A stretch of DNA of 64,000 nt from Bacteroides sp. CAG:545 (lineage in GTDB: Bacteria > Bacteroidota > Bacteroidia > Bacteroidales > UBA932): positions 49,493 to 113,492 of the forward strand of contig HF996027.1 in assembly GCA_000432515.1 (NCBI GenBank), written 5' to 3'. The notes beneath the pieces were generated by a model, which was not told the origin of the DNA, searched no databases, and saw nothing but the letters and a program-made list of their open reading frames with translations. The translations under genes and the position numbers were made by a program. Positions within the stretch are counted from its first letter, which is position 1, and each line of letters opens with the position of its first letter. Below, one piece after another: positions 61,788 through 64,000 of the stretch.

Positions 61788-63296
61788 ATGAATATAGGAA
61801 AAACAATATTATGCGGTTCAGTTCTTCTTGCAGGCGCATTTGCCTCCTGCAAGAAGGCAGGTCCAATGAAATGGGTTGACCTGCGTTACCTTGCTGAGGA
61901 CAGCTACACCCTGACGGCAACCTCACCGGAACCTATACGTCTTAAAGTGAAATCCACAGACCCGTGGAAAGTCTATGGAACGGAGTCGTCGTGGTGCAGC
62001 ATAACCCCGTCAGAGGGCGGTGCGTCGGAGCTTTTCGACGTGACTGTGCAATACACCGAGAACACTGAACTTGACGACAGGCTCGACACTCTCGTGATTC
62101 AAAGTGACTATTGGATAGGGAAGTGGATTCCGGTGCGTCAGAAGGGAACCGCCTACCTCAACATTGAGACATCGGGTGACCTCAATATTGGCCAGTTCGG
62201 AGGTACGGCACAGTTCAGCATACGTGCAAACCAGGACTGGAGCCTCGTCAAGGCAAATGATGCGCCGTGGCTGAAGCTGATAAAGACTTCCGGACACGGA
62301 GACGCGAATATCCTTCTTGCCGTAAGTGCGGAAAACAAGGGCGAGAGACGCTTTGCCGACATCGACGTGCTCAATCGGCATGATGAGAGGGAGCAGACCG
62401 TGAGGGTGTGGCAGGACGGCGTCGTTCTCACACCTGCCCAGGTGAGGATGAGGACAACATTCGACGCGCAGACGCTTTCGGTGAAAGTCAGTTCAAACGC
62501 AGACTGGACTGTAGAGAAAGCTGATACAGGAATAGGATGGTTTGAGTTTCCGCAGACGGAATTCAGCGGAGACGGAACACTGCAGATTAACCTCACGGAA
62601 AACACTGGGGCGTCAATCAGAACAGCGGAAGTCCTTCTCAAAACCAAAGCTGCCGACGGGTTCGAGCAAATAGTCAAGAGCATAGTCATCCGTCAGGCCT
62701 ACAATCCGACTCCGGACTACTACGATTTCGACGCGTCCGGCCTGGAGCAGTGGATTATCAATGGCGCGGACAACGACAAATCAAGCTGCAAGGTAGTGGG
62801 AAGCTGCTTGGAAATCTATGGAGCACAGAAGGTTCATCGCTATAACTGCGCCGCCGGAAACTGGGATTTCTTCATGAAGGCTTCCTCAGCAAAGGCTCAG
62901 CCGGTGATTTACTTCCAATGCGGGGACTTCGACATGAGGTGGTTCGTCGATGTGGGTGCTGGAAAAACGAATGTGACGATGGTAGATAAGGGCAACTCAA
63001 AGACATTCTCGGACTTCAACGTACCATATAGCAGCGTCGAAGACCACAAGTTCGGCATCAAGATGACTCCAGACAAGGACGGCTGGGCTGTGTTCTCGTG
63101 GGTGCTCGATGACAAGGTGCTCGGCTCCTACACCACGAACGGTGTAAATGTTCAGACTAGCGCACTGAAGTTCAGCCAGGATCTCAAGTTCCACATCTTT
63201 GTAGGGGCTTGGGAGAGCGGCACGGCCAACCAGACTACAATCTGGAGTGGCTGGCAATATACTCTGCCATACGAGTTTATCAACTGGGGAGAATAG
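61788..63296 (+). CDS. BACON-domain surface lipoprotein, second
   Basis: A 502-residue lipoprotein (KTILCGSVLLAGAFASCKK) starting at ATG 61788. BACON modules: about 35-125 ('LKVKSTDPWKVYGTESSWCSITPSEG'), 130-210 ('AQFSIRANQDWSLVKANDAPWLKLIKTSG') and 215-305 ('LSVKVSSNADWTVEKADTGIGWF'). The C-terminal 190 residues ('AGNWDFFMKASSAKAQPVIYFQCGDFDMRWFVDV', 'WVLDDKVLGSYTTNGV') form a domain analogous to that of the preceding protein, so the two are likely paralogues. Glycan binding at the surface is inferred. Confidence 0.8.
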   Translation: MNIGKTILCGSVLLAGAFASCKKAGPMKWVDLRYLAEDSYTLTATSPEPIRLKVKSTDPWKVYGTESSWCSITPSEGGASELFDVTVQYTENTELDDRLDTLVIQSDYWIGKWIPVRQKGTAYLNIETSGDLNIGQFGGTAQFSIRANQDWSLVKANDAPWLKLIKTSGHGDANILLAVSAENKGERRFADIDVLNRHDEREQTVRVWQDGVVLTPAQVRMRTTFDAQTLSVKVSSNADWTVEKADTGIGWFEFPQTEFSGDGTLQINLTENTGASIRTAEVLLKTKAADGFEQIVKSIVIRQAYNPTPDYYDFDASGLEQWIINGADNDKSSCKVVGSCLEIYGAQKVHRYNCAAGNWDFFMKASSAKAQPVIYFQCGDFDMRWFVDVGAGKTNVTMVDKGNSKTFSDFNVPYSSVEDHKFGIKMTPDKDGWAVFSWVLDDKVLGSYTTNGVNVQTSALKFSQDLKFHIFVGAWESGTANQTTIWSGWQYTLPYEFINWGE

Positions 63297-63393
63297 ATGC
63301 AAAAAAGCGGATTGCTGTGTTGCACTCCATCTTTTTATCTTCTATTCTCATCCGAGTAATTTCTTAAAGTAGTTAATTGACAAGAATATATAA

Positions 63394-64000
63394 ATGAAAA
63401 GAATGAATTATTTAATATTGATACTGACGTTGGTGACGACGTCGTGCGTGAAGAGCGGAGGGGATGCGGAAGCGGAACCTTTGTTGAAAGACTTTGCACT
63501 GAAGGTGAATGAGCTGAGCTATCATGCGAGCCTTGACGAGGAAAGCTGCACGGCGACCATCGGCGTCATTGAATACGGCGGATATGTAAGCGGCGTGAGT
63601 GTGGACCTCGCGGATGGGGCGACAATAAGTCCGAATCCGAACGATTTTCTCGGGAGTTGGCCGCAGTCTCAGGAGTTCATCGTGAGCAAGGGCGAGGTTT
63701 CGCAGAAATGGACGGTAAAGTTGACAAAATATGTGTCAGAACTGCCGCAGATTGACGGGAAGGATGTGATTTTTCGCGACGAGTTCGACATCGATGGAGA
63801 TGTTAACTCCGAGTTCTGGTCGCTTATCGGCAAGGGAACGGCGGCATGGCAGACGGATATGTCCGGGAAAGCAGAACACTCTTATGTCAAAGACGGCAAC
63901 CTTGTGCTTGTCATCAAGCGTGACGACGACGGGGTTGTACGCTCCGGCGGAATCAGAACTGAGTACAAGGTTGGTATCAAGTACGACTGCCACATCGAGG
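63394..64000 (+). CDS. GH16-like lipoprotein (N-terminal part, cut by window end)
   Basis: The frame opens at ATG 63394 and is still open at base 64000 (about 202 residues). It starts with a lipoprotein signal (NYLILILTLVTTSC) and a short beta-domain ('CTATIGVIEYGGYVSGVSV'). From about residue 128 the sequence matches the start of a concanavalin-like GH16 fold: 'IFRDEFDIDGDVNSEFWS', 'HSYVKDGNLVLVIKRDDDG' and 'SGGIRTEYKVGIKYDCHIE'. GH16 enzymes cleave beta-1,3/1,4-glucans or galactans; the catalytic ExDxxE motif would lie beyond the window, so activity cannot be confirmed. Confidence 0.65.
   Translation, partial: MKRMNYLILILTLVTTSCVKSGGDAEAEPLLKDFALKVNELSYHASLDEESCTATIGVIEYGGYVSGVSVDLADGATISPNPNDFLGSWPQSQEFIVSKGEVSQKWTVKLTKYVSELPQIDGKDVIFRDEFDIDGDVNSEFWSLIGKGTAAWQTDMSGKAEHSYVKDGNLVLVIKRDDDGVVRSGGIRTEYKVGIKYDCHIE

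Overview
The window looks like a chromosomal segment of a gut-type Bacteroidales bacterium. This rests on three SusC/SusD outer-membrane pairs, a Bacteroidetes ECF sigma/FecR pair, BACON-domain surface lipoproteins, an AbiEi/AbiEii pair of the Bacteroidetes type, and promoters that fit the Bacteroidetes consensus (TTTG, 19 nt, TAnnTTTG). No rRNA or tRNA gene was recognised.

Left part (1-17 kb). A truncated TonB-receptor gene follows a small His-rich exported protein on the minus strand. Next come a PIF1-like helicase and a LacI-type regulator that diverges from a long plus-strand locus: ribokinase, sugar permease, SusC, SusD, a surface lipoprotein, a calcineurin-like phosphoesterase, an exported nucleoside hydrolase and, probably separately promoted, a GH109/Gfo-Idh-MocA lipoprotein. 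This reads as a ribose/nucleoside scavenging locus: dephosphorylate, cleave the N-glycosidic bond, import ribose, phosphorylate it. Two operator-like sites with a common 9-bp core lie between regulator and locus.

Centre (17-25 kb). A small HARE-HTH protein, a lipoprotein version of peptide deformylase, an acyl-CoA synthetase, and a Y1 (REP-associated) transposase preceded by two inverted REP-like hairpins. A ferritin gene follows with a textbook sigma-54 promoter. Then comes a decayed island: an IS66 accessory-gene remnant, an intact AbiEi/AbiEii pair, the C-terminal stub of a tyrosine recombinase and the C-terminal stub of an AraC regulator, the two stubs abutting at about 24.825 kb.

Housekeeping block (25-41 kb). 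Phenylacetate-CoA-ligase-like enzyme, small exported protein, glutamate synthase large subunit and a PiT phosphate transporter on plus. Converging on minus are a GltD-like oxidoreductase, FtsE, endonuclease III, a K+/H+ antiporter and an OmpR-type response regulator with its histidine kinase.

Accessory block (40.7-45.9 kb). A Fic protein with an out-of-frame 11-bp tandem repeat, a PAS protein and a DUF4143 ATPase bracketed by two copies of an approximately 75-bp direct repeat, a patatin-like lipase, and a 750-bp non-coding stretch with a row of strong hairpins. The stems differ in sequence but keep pairing, and the loops carry GGC between A and T runs, like the two hairpins at the transposase.

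Right part (45.9-64 kb). A polysaccharide utilisation locus: GH127-type beta-L-arabinofuranosidase, a WG-repeat-like exported protein, ECF sigma factor, FecR anti-sigma factor, SusC with STN signalling domain, SusD, a second SusC lacking its N-terminal domain, a second SusD, two BACON lipoproteins and the start of a GH16-like lipoprotein cut by the window end.
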